Positions 31,569 through 43,846 of a stretch of DNA of 64,000 nt are shown in pieces. A program made the position numbers and the translations under genes. Under the pieces are notes generated by a model. The model saw only the letters and a list, made by a program, of their open reading frames with translations, did not search any database and was not told where the DNA came from. This DNA is from Earliella scabrosa (Eukaryota; Basidiomycota; Agaricomycetes; Polyporales; Polyporaceae): the NCBI GenBank assembly GCA_022605405.1, contig JABYQQ010000028.1:124001-188000 (forward strand), read 5' to 3'. Position 1 is the first letter of the stretch. Every line of letters begins with the position of its first letter.

Positions 31569-34500
31569 ATGAACGGCCATCCGTACCAGCACCAGCAACA
31601 TCCGCAGCGACGGCAACACGACGGCGCCGACCAGCATCACACAGACTCGGTCCAGGACGCTCACCAGCTCCTCGCGGCCTATCCCTACGGTTCTGCGACC
31701 CCGTCCAGCCATGGTCAGTTGTACTACCTCCTCACCCCGGTATATGCTCACGAAAACACGACCGAAGTCGCAAGGCATCTCAGCAATCTGTCAATATCAG
31801 CCGCCCCGCCATCCTACTCCCAGCCGTATGCCGCCGTGCCGTCCAATACGACCTACCACCAGCCCCGTTTCCCCCAGTACACGGAGTATGCGCAGGAGTT
31901 CACGCATATAATGAGCGCTCAGCAGCCCTCATATGGTGGATCATACTGGGAGAGCACGAGGAACGAGGCAGTTTACCATCTGGCTGGTCAGGGATCGTCA
32001 GTACCCCTTGGTTAGTCCCCTCCGTCGTCTCGGTACTGACTATATGCAGGCTGTACGCTTCAACCTACCAAGCTCCCCCACACTGGCCGCCGAACCAGTC
32101 TCGCCACTCTACCTACCAGGCCAGTCCGTTCGCACAGTCGATTATCAACCACACCGCTCCTTCTTCGTCCTACCCCACCCCTCCACCGCCTGGCATCTCT
32201 GCCTCCTCGTCATCTCTAGCGGGCGCACTCGGTCCGCCCTCGCCTCCAAAGCCCCCACGGCAGACGTTCCACCCGAGAGACTCCCAAGCGTTCTTCAACA
32301 CCTTCCTCGACCAGACGCCCGTGCAGCCACCGCGCGCGTACCCTCAGCCTGCGCGGGCTCCTCCTTCACCGCCCCCTCAAGCCTCGCCTTCTCGTTCACA
32401 ACCTATACAATTTGCCGACATTCCCATCGCCGATCTTGGAAGTCCCGACCCTCTTGCCGCGTCTCAGCCGACGCCAGACCTGAAGACCCTGACCCCGCGC
32501 AAACGCAAGGTCGAGCAGTATCTCGAATCGCCCAGTGTCAAACGCGTCCAGATCGCGGACTCCAACAGGCTTCACTCGACGGCGCCTCGACAGCACACGC
32601 CGACACACCAGCAGCGGCGTCATGAGCAAAGCCAGGCTTCCAGCCAGAGCAGAACCTCCAGCTCCACGCACAGTCACAGTTCCAGCTCAAGTTTGACGCA
32701 TGGCCACAGCAACGGTCATAGACAGACGGTCGAAGTGGTCATCCAGACTCCTTCCAAGCCGCGAAAGCCTCACTCTCCCACGCCCGCTTTCTCGAATAGG
32801 TCAACGCCGTCGTCCATCCCGTATGTTGCCGTCCCTCCGCGTTCCAAAGCGTATCACACTCCCATTTCCCAACGGAGAGAGCGTCCGGAGGTGGTTATCA
32901 CGACTACATCCTTGAGCGCGAAGGGCAAGGCTAAGATGAGAATGGGTGACGACGATGAGGACTTGGGAGGCTTCGGGAGCGAAGATGAGAGCACACCCCT
33001 CCGACATGTCAGTAAATCCTCTACGAAGAAGGCTACCGGAGACAGGGACGACAGAGGTGGGTTCGACTGTGCACATACTCCTCGGAGCCCAACACTCACC
33101 AAACCTCCATCAGTTCCTCTCGAAAAACTCATGACCCTCCTGGAAGATATCTTTGAGGCCGAGGACGGGCTACCTCCAGAGATCGAACCTGATGATCTTC
33201 CTACTGAGTGGTTCTCGCCCCTTTCTGTACCCGGCTCCCCTCCGCAGCTGCATCCGAACCTCATTCGTAAATTGACCACCCACATCACGAAGGTCGCACG
33301 CCCGAGCAAGCGTCAACGCATCAACTCCCGCGATGCAAATGGCGCTACGCAGGCCCCACGGTTCAAGGGCCGAATGGCAGAGATCAAGACTGCGACCCTA
33401 TCGCGAATCCTGAAAATGCTGGAGCGTAGCGTGCGCGCTGGCGAGGATCTCGATCCTTTCCGTGGTCATGCGACCGGAGGTGCCCCCTCGCAGAAGGCGA
33501 AGGGTAAGAAGAATGCCAACGGCAAGAAAGCTGACAGGGGCCGATCGAAGTCTCAGTCGCCGGGTGAGCTGGTGGAGGGTGAACCTATGGAGGTAGATGA
33601 ACCATCTAGCGAGCAGCAACCGATCACGGAGCAGGACGTAGAAGGTTTGACTAGAACATTGGAGCTCGCGAGAGACAGCGTGTTGGCTGCCGATTGTTGC
33701 ATTGCTCTGCTGGGAAGCGACCGGTTGCCGAAGCAGGTACGACGACAGCAAGATTATGTTGTTTACGTGTGACTGACATGGCGAATGATGTAGCTCTACT
33801 CCGAGGAGTTGATCACAGCGTCTCTTGCGACGGTCAAGAACCATCTTACGAAGATTCTCTATCCTTTTGTCGAAGCATCACCTGCCGACGCTCAGCTCAA
33901 TGGTCTGCTACGAGAGCTTATTCAACTCTTGACCTCTCCGGACAGTACTCTGCGCCACCTCCTCAGCGAGATCTTCCAGGCGGTCTCGTCCATCCTTCCT
34001 AGAATCAATGACTTGATTTGTGCGGACAGCATGGCTATGAGCGAGAGCATCATCATCCAAGCCGTCTACATCGCTATCGGACCCTTCTTCGTAGTCGAAG
34101 GTGAGGGAGAAGGCAAGGGCAAGAAGGCCACAGCTCCCAGTAACATTGTTGCGGCACTCGGAGGGAGTGCCATGCGAGGATTGAGACTAGATGCATTGTC
34201 TCTGATTCGAAGTGTAAGCTCCAAGCTCTGTGCATACGATCGGGTGGGTAGATTCTAACACTCGCTTCTCAACAGATCTTCGCGAACCACGAGGACCAAC
34301 GGCCGTGGATCATCGAGGAGATTTTGTCTTCGCTGATCAAGCTTTCGGACACGAAGCAACGTGCAGGACAGTTCCGGTATGTTCTATATCGGATCCATAC
34401 CTCTGGAGTCGGCTCATACCGGCTTAGGCTGCGGGACGGTCGTTCCATACGGACTGTGTCCGCCCTGCTCATGCAACTCGTCCAGACTTCGGCGCATGAC

Positions 34501-37500
34501 GTCCGGGTTGAGGCCAAGGCGATCCGCAGGGCGCGTGAGCAGGCTCAGGCGCTGAAGCGGCAAGAAAGCTTCAACGAGAAACCCCCAAAGGAGCCATGGT
34601 TGGATGAGCATGACAAGAATGAGATCCGACTGTACGCTTCGGGTCTTGACTCTGCGACGAAGGCTGCGAAGACCATGATCATCTTCTTGACGCAGAGGTA
34701 CGACCTTCTCCATCCTCATCTGGGGTATGCCGCTCAGTAGCTCATTTGCTCAATTAGATCGGGTAAGACGAAGACGACCAAGAATTCGAATGAAGCAGAG
34801 TACCGAGCTATCTTCGATAACTTGATCTCGGATCTTCTTGTTGTGCTATTTTGGCCCGAGTGGCCAGCTGCGAGCCTCATTCTCAGTCTTATTTGCAAGT
34901 TCATGGTTGGTAGCTCCTACCTTCTGCCTCGACCTCATGACTCTAACGACCGGACAGGTATCATCTTTAGATGACATCAAGTCCACCTCCCAGAATGACA
35001 ACAATGCCGTCAAGACGCTCGCACTAGATCACCTGGGCGTGATTGCAGCCCATTTGCGTACGAGTAGCCTCAAGTTCAGACACGACTCAAACGGGTCGGC
35101 CTTGACACCCCTCGACGAGGTACGACTCTCGTTGGTGGGCCGCTATTACTGGAACTAAGACCTGGTAGATCATGAGCGCTCTTGACTCCGTCAAACTTCA
35201 ACAGCTTGTCAGTGCACATCAGGACCTGCATAACAATCTGTGCAAGCGCTCCTCCGAAGATCAGGCATTCGATGTAAGCATCATCATTCAACAAAGTTTG
35301 AGACGTTATCGCTGAGCTTGCGACAGAGCGCCCGCGAACTAACGGCAGTCATGTGGGGCCATGAGCTTGCGTTGATGCTGCAACATTGCGAAAAGCAGTT
35401 GTCGGAAGACAGCGAGATAGATCGCAAGAGCCTCAAGAGCTTGGCGAGACAGCTCAAGATGTCTATGCGTGAGCTTTGGGACGAAGCATCTGGCGATGTG
35501 TTCGAGCTGGGGTATGCCCTCCGGGACCTCTATCGTCATCACAGCTGACGGCTCATATAGGAGTTCGCAAGAGGATGTGGCGAAAATCGACCGCCTGTCG
35601 GAAGAAATCGGCACATGCCAGAACTTGCGAAACTCGTTCAACCCTATACTCACCGTGGTCTTACAGGCGCTTGACGCCCCTCCAGTATTCATGAGGACCA
35701 AGGCGCTCAAGGCGCTCGGTCAGATCGTGACCAGCGACCCTAGCATCTTGTCTGCGCCAAACGTAAGGAGAGGCATCGAGACCCACCTGCTGGACAGCTC
35801 GCCCGCAGTCCGAGACGCCGCTGTCGAACTGATCGGGAAGTACATAGTCGACTCGCCGAAGTTCGCCTCGGATTACTATCAGAGGATAGCTGACCGCATA
35901 GCGGACACTGGCCTTGGTGTGCGCAAGCGCGTCATCAAGCTCCTGAAGTCGTACTATCACGTCACCGAGGATCGGGCTGCCCGGATCGATATCTGCACAC
36001 GCATTGTCCTCCGCATGCTCGACGAGGACGATACCGTGAAAGATCTTGCAATCAAGACGATGGAAGAGTTGTGGTTCATGAACTCTAACCCGACCGCGAA
36101 GTCCAACGCGAACTCTCAGGACAAGTCGGACCTGCTTGCCAAAGTCGCCATCATCATGGGTGTTGCTGCTCAGTTCAAGGATCGACAATCTCCTCTTGAG
36201 GATCTCCTACATCGTATCATGGCGGAGAAGTCTGAGAACGAGCGGGGACCGCTGCATCAGCGCTACGTGGAGATATGTGAGACCCTCATCGACGGCCTCG
36301 TGGATGCTTCCGACCTGCCGGGCTTCGTATGTATCCCATCCGGCATCTTGCGATGCACATTGATCTAACATGGCACACAGACTGTTCTAAACTGCGTCCA
36401 GACGATCTACCTTTTCACGTCCGCGTACCCCGCTGTTCTCTCGGGAGCGAATGCAGCGACATTGTTGCCGTACCTCAAGAATGCGACGACTGTGAGACTG
36501 CCATGATGTATCGTCTGCAGCAACAGCTAGACTGACATCTATGTCGCAGGCGGAGGAACAGACGACCTCCGATTACCTCCTTCGCATATTCCGGGCGTCT
36601 ATTCCCCATATGCCTAAGACCGCCGCGAAGTTCGGGCAAGAGTTACAGCTAGCTCTGCAGCCTATGATTCTCAAGCCATCTACTGCTGCCGGTGTTCTTG
36701 TACGTCAATGGCTCTATATTTGCCAGGATCTTTTGCCTCATCCTAGCGGATCTTACAGGGATTGCAAGAGACAGTTGCGTGCATGTGTGCTGTGGTACAC
36801 CATATCACACATGACTTCAGTCGGCTCGTGGCTCTGCTGCGCTCCTGCAATGGTCAGTGAATCGCGTGAATATAATCACTCGCGCTGACATCCACACTTT
36901 ACAGCTCGACTCTATCAATCTATACAGAAGCCCACGGCACAGGCTCTTGCCCCTGCTGAACAGCGGACCCTCTCAATCTTGCTCTTCATTACGTCCTTGC
37001 TATGCGAACACTGCAATTTCGATCGCTTGCGGATGGAGGAAGAGAGTAAGTCAGCTACCCGTATGGGCGTCGCCTCTACTGACAAGTTTCGCACAGAGTT
37101 CAAAGAAGATATTGATAAGATTGCGAAGGTAGAAGTTTGTCAGTTCGAACCGAACAGTGTCTCACTCGTGGTTCGCGATCCAGGGTTCGGTGACGGAGCA
37201 CGTGTACATGAGTCTTCTGAAGCTCTACGAGAAGTACCCGGACCAGGGGCTAAGAGGCCGGATTTTGCAGTGCCTGGGTGAGCATGCTTGATTTGTTGTC
37301 CACCACTCACACCTCTCATGGCAGCTCTCAGGCTTCCTATTCCGTGCTCAGCCTGCATTGATGACGGCTCAGCCATCTGCGAAGATCATGGATGACATAT
37401 TCACTTCGCCTGTAGAAGAGATCCGAGGACGGCTGCTGAAGATCTTGCAAGACTTCCTAATCGCGGAAGCAGCCAAACACGCGGCCAACGAGAAAGGTAC

Positions 37501-38952
37501 GATAATTTTCCGAGATTACGTTCGTACATCGAGGCTGACCATAGCATGATAGCATCCGTTAGTTCGAAGGGAAAATCCGCGTCGGGCAAGGTGAACATGG
37601 AAGAGCTTATTGGTAATACGGACGGGTTCGCAGACTCAGGGTCAGTGCTATCATGCGATACCTTGCTCCCTGGATCTTCCCCTCACGCGCTATGCAGGGT
37701 CAGCTCGGCCATTGTCCAACGGTACCTGGACAAGATCCTGGATGCGGCGTTGTCCCAGAATGCGCAGATCCAATCTGCTGCTGTGGACATTCTCACGTTC
37801 ACCATCAAGCAAGGTCTAGCTCACCCGTTGCAATCGTTCCCTGTCATCGTGGCCCTTGAGACGAGCCCGAACAACCACCTCAGCTCCAGGGCGAGCGCAT
37901 TGCATGCGATCCTCCACGCCAAGCACACGTCGCTGCTGAATGCGCGTTACGTCAACAGCGCCCGGGCTTCTTTCGATTACCAGAAGCGGTTGAATCCGGG
38001 CGCAGTGAAAGGATATCGGATGACTCCGGGACCCAGCGCGATGTTGCAACGGTGGTACACTTTAGCGCGTGAGAAGCGAGCCACAAGGCAAGACTTCCTT
38101 CGTGCCCTGGTCAAGGTCTTCGATGTCGAGCTCGGGAAGTCTACCCAGGTCAGTTCAGGCAGGCTATAACTGTTCGTCCAGGATTAGCTCACGTTCCGCA
38201 TCCCCATAGGACGATGTGGATTTCACACGGTACATGACAGAGAACTTTGCTGCGTTCGAATACAAGACGCAGGAAGAGCTCTTGACGGTCATCAAGTCTC
38301 TGACATCTGTGCTGTCGACATCGGGGATGCAATTGGTGGAAATTCTCTCGCCGTCCCACTTGCTCACGCAACTGCATGGTCCGACTCATCAAACACCCTC
38401 AATTCCTCCTTCTCAGAACGTGCGGTCCGACGCGCCAATGGATGTCGACTCCGGACCCCCGCAGATGCCACTGCAACCCGCGCCCGAGGCTTCTGCTCCA
38501 CCCCAGGGTGCTGCTCCCCCGTCTGATACGCACGACTTCGGGATGCTACGGAGCTCGATCATCGTAGCGATGATCATGCTGCTGAAGTCGCACCTCAAGA
38601 CCATGTATGGGATCTCCGAAGAGTACGTACTCGCGTCCAGTCTCGATTGTCCCTTCTTACCAAGCTTGTACGGTGTAGGAAATGCTCAAAGTTTGTCATC
38701 GGAAAGAAGAGCGCGGTGGGAGACCGCCCCGCGACGCGGAAGCATGAGCGTCCGCTCGGCTGGGACGCGCTCCCATTCGCCACCGCGCCGTTGGTGACGA
38801 GCGAAGATGCCGCTGCGCAGACTGTGAGGGTAGGTTGCCGTGCTGCCTTCTTGCGAGCGTGTTTGCTGACTCGGACGTCACCACAGTTCCTGGAGATCTG
38901 GAGCGAAGACGGCGTGGCGGCTGAGCCCGAGGACGACATGATGATGATGTGA
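31569..38952 (+). CDS. SCC2: cohesin loader subunit Scc2/Mis4/NIPBL
   Basis: Loads the cohesin ring onto chromatin together with Scc4/Mau2, and acts in the nucleus. The start [13 protein letters not shown] opens a long disordered Pro/Ser/Gln-rich N-terminus (about 600 aa) that includes a [17 protein letters not shown] basic stretch. The conserved part begins near [32 protein letters not shown]-like repeats follow, most clearly [37 protein letters not shown] and [19 protein letters not shown], as in the Scc2 core. The C-terminal region has [19 protein letters not shown] and [19 protein letters not shown]. It ends in an acidic Met-rich tail (EDDMMMM). Many short introns are present; 31997-32049 and 33737-33793 are clear, and the branch site TACTGAC is visible in the first. 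Total size is near 1900-2000 aa, within the family range. Confidence 0.9.
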
Positions 38953-39356
38953 CCTCGGGATCTAGAAGTCCCCACGCCTGCGAATGAGAAATACGCTACG
39001 AAATGCGATATACAATGGGCGGGCCTTTGCGGTAATTTATTAGTGTACGTCTCGCGTGGATGCTGTATGTGCTTTTTGTGCTTCCTTGGACTCTGCTGCT
39101 GTCATCATCTCCGTTTCTGCTGTCCTACTTGATCCCTCATCGCCTTCCTCATCTCGAACGGCATATACTCATCATGATCATGAACACCAAGAGTAGCTCC
39201 CTACATAGTAGTATATCGTATGTATCGCGGACTAATACAAGAAGAGCACAAGAATACAGAGCGTTGAGCTGCAACTCATCTAATCGGCCCCCCATTCATT
39301 ATATATCGAGATCAAAGCGTGTATGGCGGTAAGATGTTGCGTGAGCACAACGGCGA
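38953..39356. other. convergent intergenic region
   Basis: 404 bp between two 3' ends (Scc2 and the Sec14-like gene). AT-richer, no frame of interest. It presumably holds both polyadenylation regions. Confidence 0.5.
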
Positions 39357-40991
39357 TCACGTCCGGTCCCTCTCGACAGAAGCCTTGGGCGAGCTAGCGG
39401 GAGGCGGCGAAGGCGCAGCTGGGGCTGGTGAGGAGGACTGGGACGGGCGTGGAGAGACGGGATTGGAGGGCGGGGGCGGCCGAACTACCTTGCCGTCGAC
39501 GAAGAGGACGGGCCCCTTGGGCATCTCACCGATCAGCGCCTTGGCGGCGTCGTCAAGCGCGGGCTCGTCCTCGAACTTCCAGTCGAGCTCGCCGCCGTAG
39601 GCCTTGGGGAGGTCCTGCGGCTCGATGAGCGTGCGGAGGGTCGCACCCGGGTCCTTGCCGAGGATGTAGATCTTGCGGCGGGTGCCCTCGTCAAACCAAG
39701 GCTGCAAACGTCGCGTGAGATCAGTCCGCTCGCTTCATCTCTCGCAGAATCAGGGAGCCCACGGTCGTCGGCGATCCGAATGTCCGTATACGTCATACCG
39801 GACGGGATAGTGGGGGACGGAATGCATGCGGAGGAGGGACGCACCTTGATCCAGCTCCAGACGGTAGGGAAGAAAGACGGCGAGTTTACGACACAGATGG
39901 TGCTGAGCGTCTCCGGGTAGTTGGCGGTCGCAAGTGTGGACGCCTCTTGGAGGTGGGAGCGGAGCTGCCAAAGGAGCTGGAGGGAGACGTCGCTGAAGTC
40001 AATGATGGTCGTGCAGGACGAGATCGGGGTTGGCTCGATACGCCGGGGAAGGGCGCTGCAGAGCCGGTAGACGAAGCCAGTTAGAGACTCGTAAAGCGCG
40101 ATGCTGGGAGGGGAGAAGGTGTCAGTGCACGTTCGGTGTGTGGTGATATCATCATGAGCAGGAGACGGACGTGCCGAGCGGCCGGCGGGTCGGCGGAGGG
40201 TGGGATGACATATGGGACGGAGGTGCGCGTGTGATATGACGGAGAGGGGACTCACAGGCGTTGGTAGCGACGCTCTGGGGGAACCGCGCTGAGCTCCTTC
40301 TGGAGGGGCGGCGTGAGGGAGGCGATGCGGTAGACGTACACGGGGAGGCCGTTCTGTCAATGAGAAAGAGACGGGGCGGGTGAGACGACGGCACGCACAG
40401 GATCGGATCGAGGGTGCGGCCGGGGAGAGAGGGTGAGGTTATTATACCTTGTCTCTGCGGCCTGTCCATCGAGGATAGAAGCGGCGCGTGGTTTCGAACT
40501 CGTCGGTGGGGAAGGAGGCGTGGAGGGCGGGGACGCGGTGCTTTGCGCGCCAGGCCTCGGAGTCGGCAAACTGCTTCAAGGCCTTCTGTGGGTCGAAGCG
40601 GCGGGCACGAAGGAAACGGCTGGAGGACGGCGAGCCCGCACGCGAGCGCACACACGATTGTCATTGGATGACAATGGATGTGGTGGGCGATGGATGCCAT
40701 AAAGATGGGATACGAGTGTGATTGTGCGACGAGATCACATAAGTGAGAGAAAGAAAAGAAGATGAGAGAGACAAGGACGGACAGGAGGGTGGGGTCATCG
40801 TGACTGGGGCGTGGCCTGTCTGGATCGGCCGGGGGATGGTAGAGGCCAGCCTTTGCGATAGACTGTTTGAAGGCGTCGAAGGCGGCCTGCTGCTCGTTGT
40901 CGAGGTGGTGGAGGTGGCCGGTCGTGACGTCTGGGTTGATGACCTCGGCCCTCGCAGGCTGGTCTCCCGCCGAGGACAGGAAGAAGGACAT
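39357..40991 (-). CDS. Sec14-like CRAL-TRIO phospholipid-transfer protein
   Basis: Phosphatidylinositol/phosphatidylcholine exchange protein of the Golgi or cytosol. From ATG at 40991: MSFFLSSAGDQPARAE, then VTTGHLHHLDNEQQAAFDAFK, and after an intron the CRAL-TRIO N-lobe FLRARRFDPQKALKQFADSEAWR. Next come FYPRWTGRRDK|NGLPVYVYRIASL and the lipid-binding domain TTIIDFSDVSLQLLWQLRSHLQEAS..NYPETLSTICVVNSPSFFPTVWSWIKPWFDEGTRRKIYILG. The end DLPKAYGGELDWKFEDEPALD is a signature of fungal Sec14 relatives. The tail is Pro/Ser-rich. Five or so exons fit. It shares a 299-bp promoter interval with the divergent Ypd1 gene. Confidence 0.92.
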
Positions 40992-41290
40992 GGCTGTTGC
41001 AGACCGTTGGAGAGCAGTCCGAGTCCGAGTCCGCGTCCGCGTCGAGCGAGCAGCCACAGCCGAGACGCGATCGGCGCCCCGGCGCGGGCAGCCGGCAGTA
41101 ATCGATTGTATGCGAGTAAGTAATCCGCTATCAGCCGGGGAAGGCGCGGTAAGTAAGAGGATAAGGATGTGGAGTGCCTGGCACGCGAATCCGATAATTG
41201 GGCCTCTCCGCGTCTCCCTCTCCTCCTCTCCCTCTTCCTCTCCCTCGCCCCGTCCTCCACTCCCCCGCCCGCCCGCTCTCTCTCGCCCCC
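40992..41290. promoter_or_regulatory. divergent promoter region between the Sec14-like and Ypd1 genes
   Basis: 299 bp between opposite start codons. A CTCTCC-rich pyrimidine tract precedes the Ypd1 ATG, a common feature of strong fungal transcription starts. No TATA box is obvious. Confidence 0.55.
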
Positions 41291-42150
41291 ATGTCCCAGA
41301 CAAAGACGGCCGTCGCAGAGCACGTCAAGTCTCCCGACCGCGACCTCCCTCCCTCCAAGCTCCGCTCCCCGTCCCCGCCCACGGCTGCCACACGCGCCAC
41401 CTCCCTCGCGCCCCAGTCCCCCGCCGCCGCCCGTCTCTCCTCCCCCGACCCAGAGCCCTCGACACGCGCGACGCCTGCCCCCAACCCTACGCGTGCTCCC
41501 TCGCTCGCTCCAGACGCAAAGGACACGCCCCCAGTATCACAATCTGATCCCGATGGCGCAGATGAAGACGTCCGTCCTTCTCCCTCCTCCCTCGAGCTCC
41601 AACACACTCATCTTCTCCCCTCGCGCCCCAGATCGACCAGGAGAACGTGATCGACCTCGAAACCTTCAATCAAATACTCGATCTCGACGAGGACGACACC
41701 CATGACTTCTCCCTCGGCATGACCGAGGCTTACTTCACCCAAGCAAGCACCACATTCAAAGACATGGACTTGGCCTTGTACGTCCTCTTCGTCCTTTCTT
41801 TCTTTTCCGTTGTCTACCCTTGCGTCTGCTCTCTCCGCACAACCTCGCTCAACCGTGTCTCCCATCCTCGGCTCAACAGCGAGAACAAAGATCTTCCCAA
41901 GCTCTCGTCCCTCGGCCACTTCCTCAAAGGCTCTTCCGCCGCGCTCGGTGTTTCAGCTGTCCAGGCCACATGCGAGCACATCCAACACTACGGCGCCCTC
42001 CGTGATGAAACGAACGGGACCGATCTCACCGAAGAGGCCGCACTCGCAAAGATCGCGCCGCTCCTCAAGCGCGTCAAGCGCGAGTATGCGATCGCAGAGC
42101 GATGGCTTCAGAACTGGTACAAGGAGCACGCCACGCCCGCCGAGGTCTGA
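41291..42150 (+). CDS. YPD1: histidine-containing phosphotransfer protein (Ypd1-like)
   Basis: Phosphorelay intermediate that passes phosphate from a hybrid histidine kinase to response regulators (osmotic/oxidative stress, HOG pathway). Three exons fit. The first encodes a disordered Pro/Ser/Ala-rich segment of about 85 aa (41291-41566). The second starts IDQENVIDLETFNQILDLDEDDTHDFSLGMTEAYF. The third is ENKDLPKLSSLGHFLKGSSAALGV, where His of HFLKGSS is the phosphoacceptor. Helices with KRVKREYAIAERWLQNWYK follow, to the stop at 42148-42150. Introns are phase-consistent (GTCCGT..CCCAG; GTACGT..AACAG). The HPt core has normal length. The low-complexity N-terminus is longer than in yeast Ypd1. 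Confidence 0.92.
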
Positions 42151-43846
42151 GCACCTGACGGCTGGTCCGCCGGGCTTCACCCGATGTGCGTCCATGTCAT
42201 GCTACCTCTGCCGGCCACGACTGACAAGCGACGATGTTGTCCTTACGGGTCTGTGCTCCCGGCTCGATGTCGTTGTTTGCTTACACAGTGCGTACTATGT
42301 GGACAGTGGTCGTTGATACTTCTTGCAGCTCTGCGGCTGGCCTTGCGTGTGTCAGAGCCGGGCAGACTGCTCCCCCGCGCGAGGAGGGCAGTCTGTTCTT
42401 TCGGTCGTGTGCGCACCACGGGCAGCGGCAACAGCAGCGGAGAAGAGGAAGGACCAGATTGACGAGAAGAAGGTTTCACGTAGTTGTGTATGTTAGCGAC
42501 GCACCAAGCATGTCATTGTATCCATCTTCAACTCCATCCCAGACATCCCATCCCGTCCATTCGTCCACCTCCATCGTACTTCGTATGCACCCAGGACTGG
42601 CCAATGTACAGCCGTCCTCTGATCCCCGTTAATGTTAAGTAGCACCATCCATCATCCACCCGTATGTCGTTCGACGTTCCCCTCCGCACTCCTGTCCTCT
42701 CTCGCCGAACCGCAACTTTTGCCCGCCCAACGTGCTCTGCGTCGTAGTCCGTGTTGGGGCGGCCAGAGGCGGCTGAGTGACATCATTTCCGCCTGAACGT
42801 TGAACGCCGAGGGACGCGACCGGGGCCGATCTCTCGTTCTCGATCTCTGTCAATTATGCACGACTTGGCCGCGTCTGTAACTTAGTACAACTTTGTTGAC
42901 CGTCCGCCTCCCGATCCCTTTCACAGCGCACGATACCCCTTCAACTCATGCTCGTCTCCCTCATGGATATTTGAATCGAATAAACCAGGCCTCAGGTGCG
43001 TCTAAGTACTACGCGCGCTCTCGTATCGATCCAAAGCAGCGTACGCACGATCCGCGCACAATGACGTCCCCCAATTGATGGGGGCTACCCGCGAAGAAGG
43101 ATGGAAGGGTGTGGTAAGTACGTCCTCGCTTGGGGCCCTTGGCGGCTGGCCGTTTCTCCCAACTCCGCGGTCCGCGCTGGCATGCCCCGAGCCCCCAATC
43201 CGGGCCTAGGTCCTCTCACCGCGCACGACTGTGACGTTCGGTGTGCTGGAATTTGCAGCCCGGTCTCGCCCCGCGGCCGCTAGGCCGCTGGGAATGGACT
43301 AGCCTTGGGCACGCTGCACGATCACGGCGACGGTGCTAGACCCAGGCTCCCGCCCGCCCAGTCGCACTGTGCACACGTATACTTAGAACGATGTTCATTC
43401 GTCGCAATGTGCGTATGGCCATGAACCGGCTGGGCCGAGGTCGGCAAATCTATTGGACCCAGGTAGGAACGAGGCCTGATTGCAGCGGTACGATGATTGT
43501 GACGTCGGCTTGACCCTTGTCGAACTCGAGAAGGTCAGTGCACAGATGCTATGGCTCAGTTCGTGAGCCCGCAGATCACTTTCTGCTCGTAAGAATGCGG
43601 GGGTGCCTTGTGGTGCCAAAGTAAGACTTAGAATGTGTCTCCATCTGTTTGCTCGTTCCATCATGGTATCTGCGAGCTACTGATGTCTCTCCGCATTGTC
43701 GCGGCGTGCCCCGCCTGCTCGTTGACAGTCTCTCGCGCAGGTGTCCCGACTTAAGCTTCCATTACACCGCCGTCTCGTCCGCTCTTGACGAGCTACTGCG
43801 CAGACATAATAATACTGCAAGCAGATCAATAGGCGGCTCACCGCAA
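42151..43846. other. long intergenic region without a supported gene
   Basis: 1.7 kb between convergent 3' ends (Ypd1 and the epoxide hydrolase). Frames present are short and overlap without domain content. No tRNA, repeat or transposon ends were recognised. Confidence 0.45.

Noticed and set aside
32396..33844. Minus-strand frames across the Scc2 N-terminal exon
   Set aside because: Antisense to a long disordered coding exon; no motif or splice pattern of their own.
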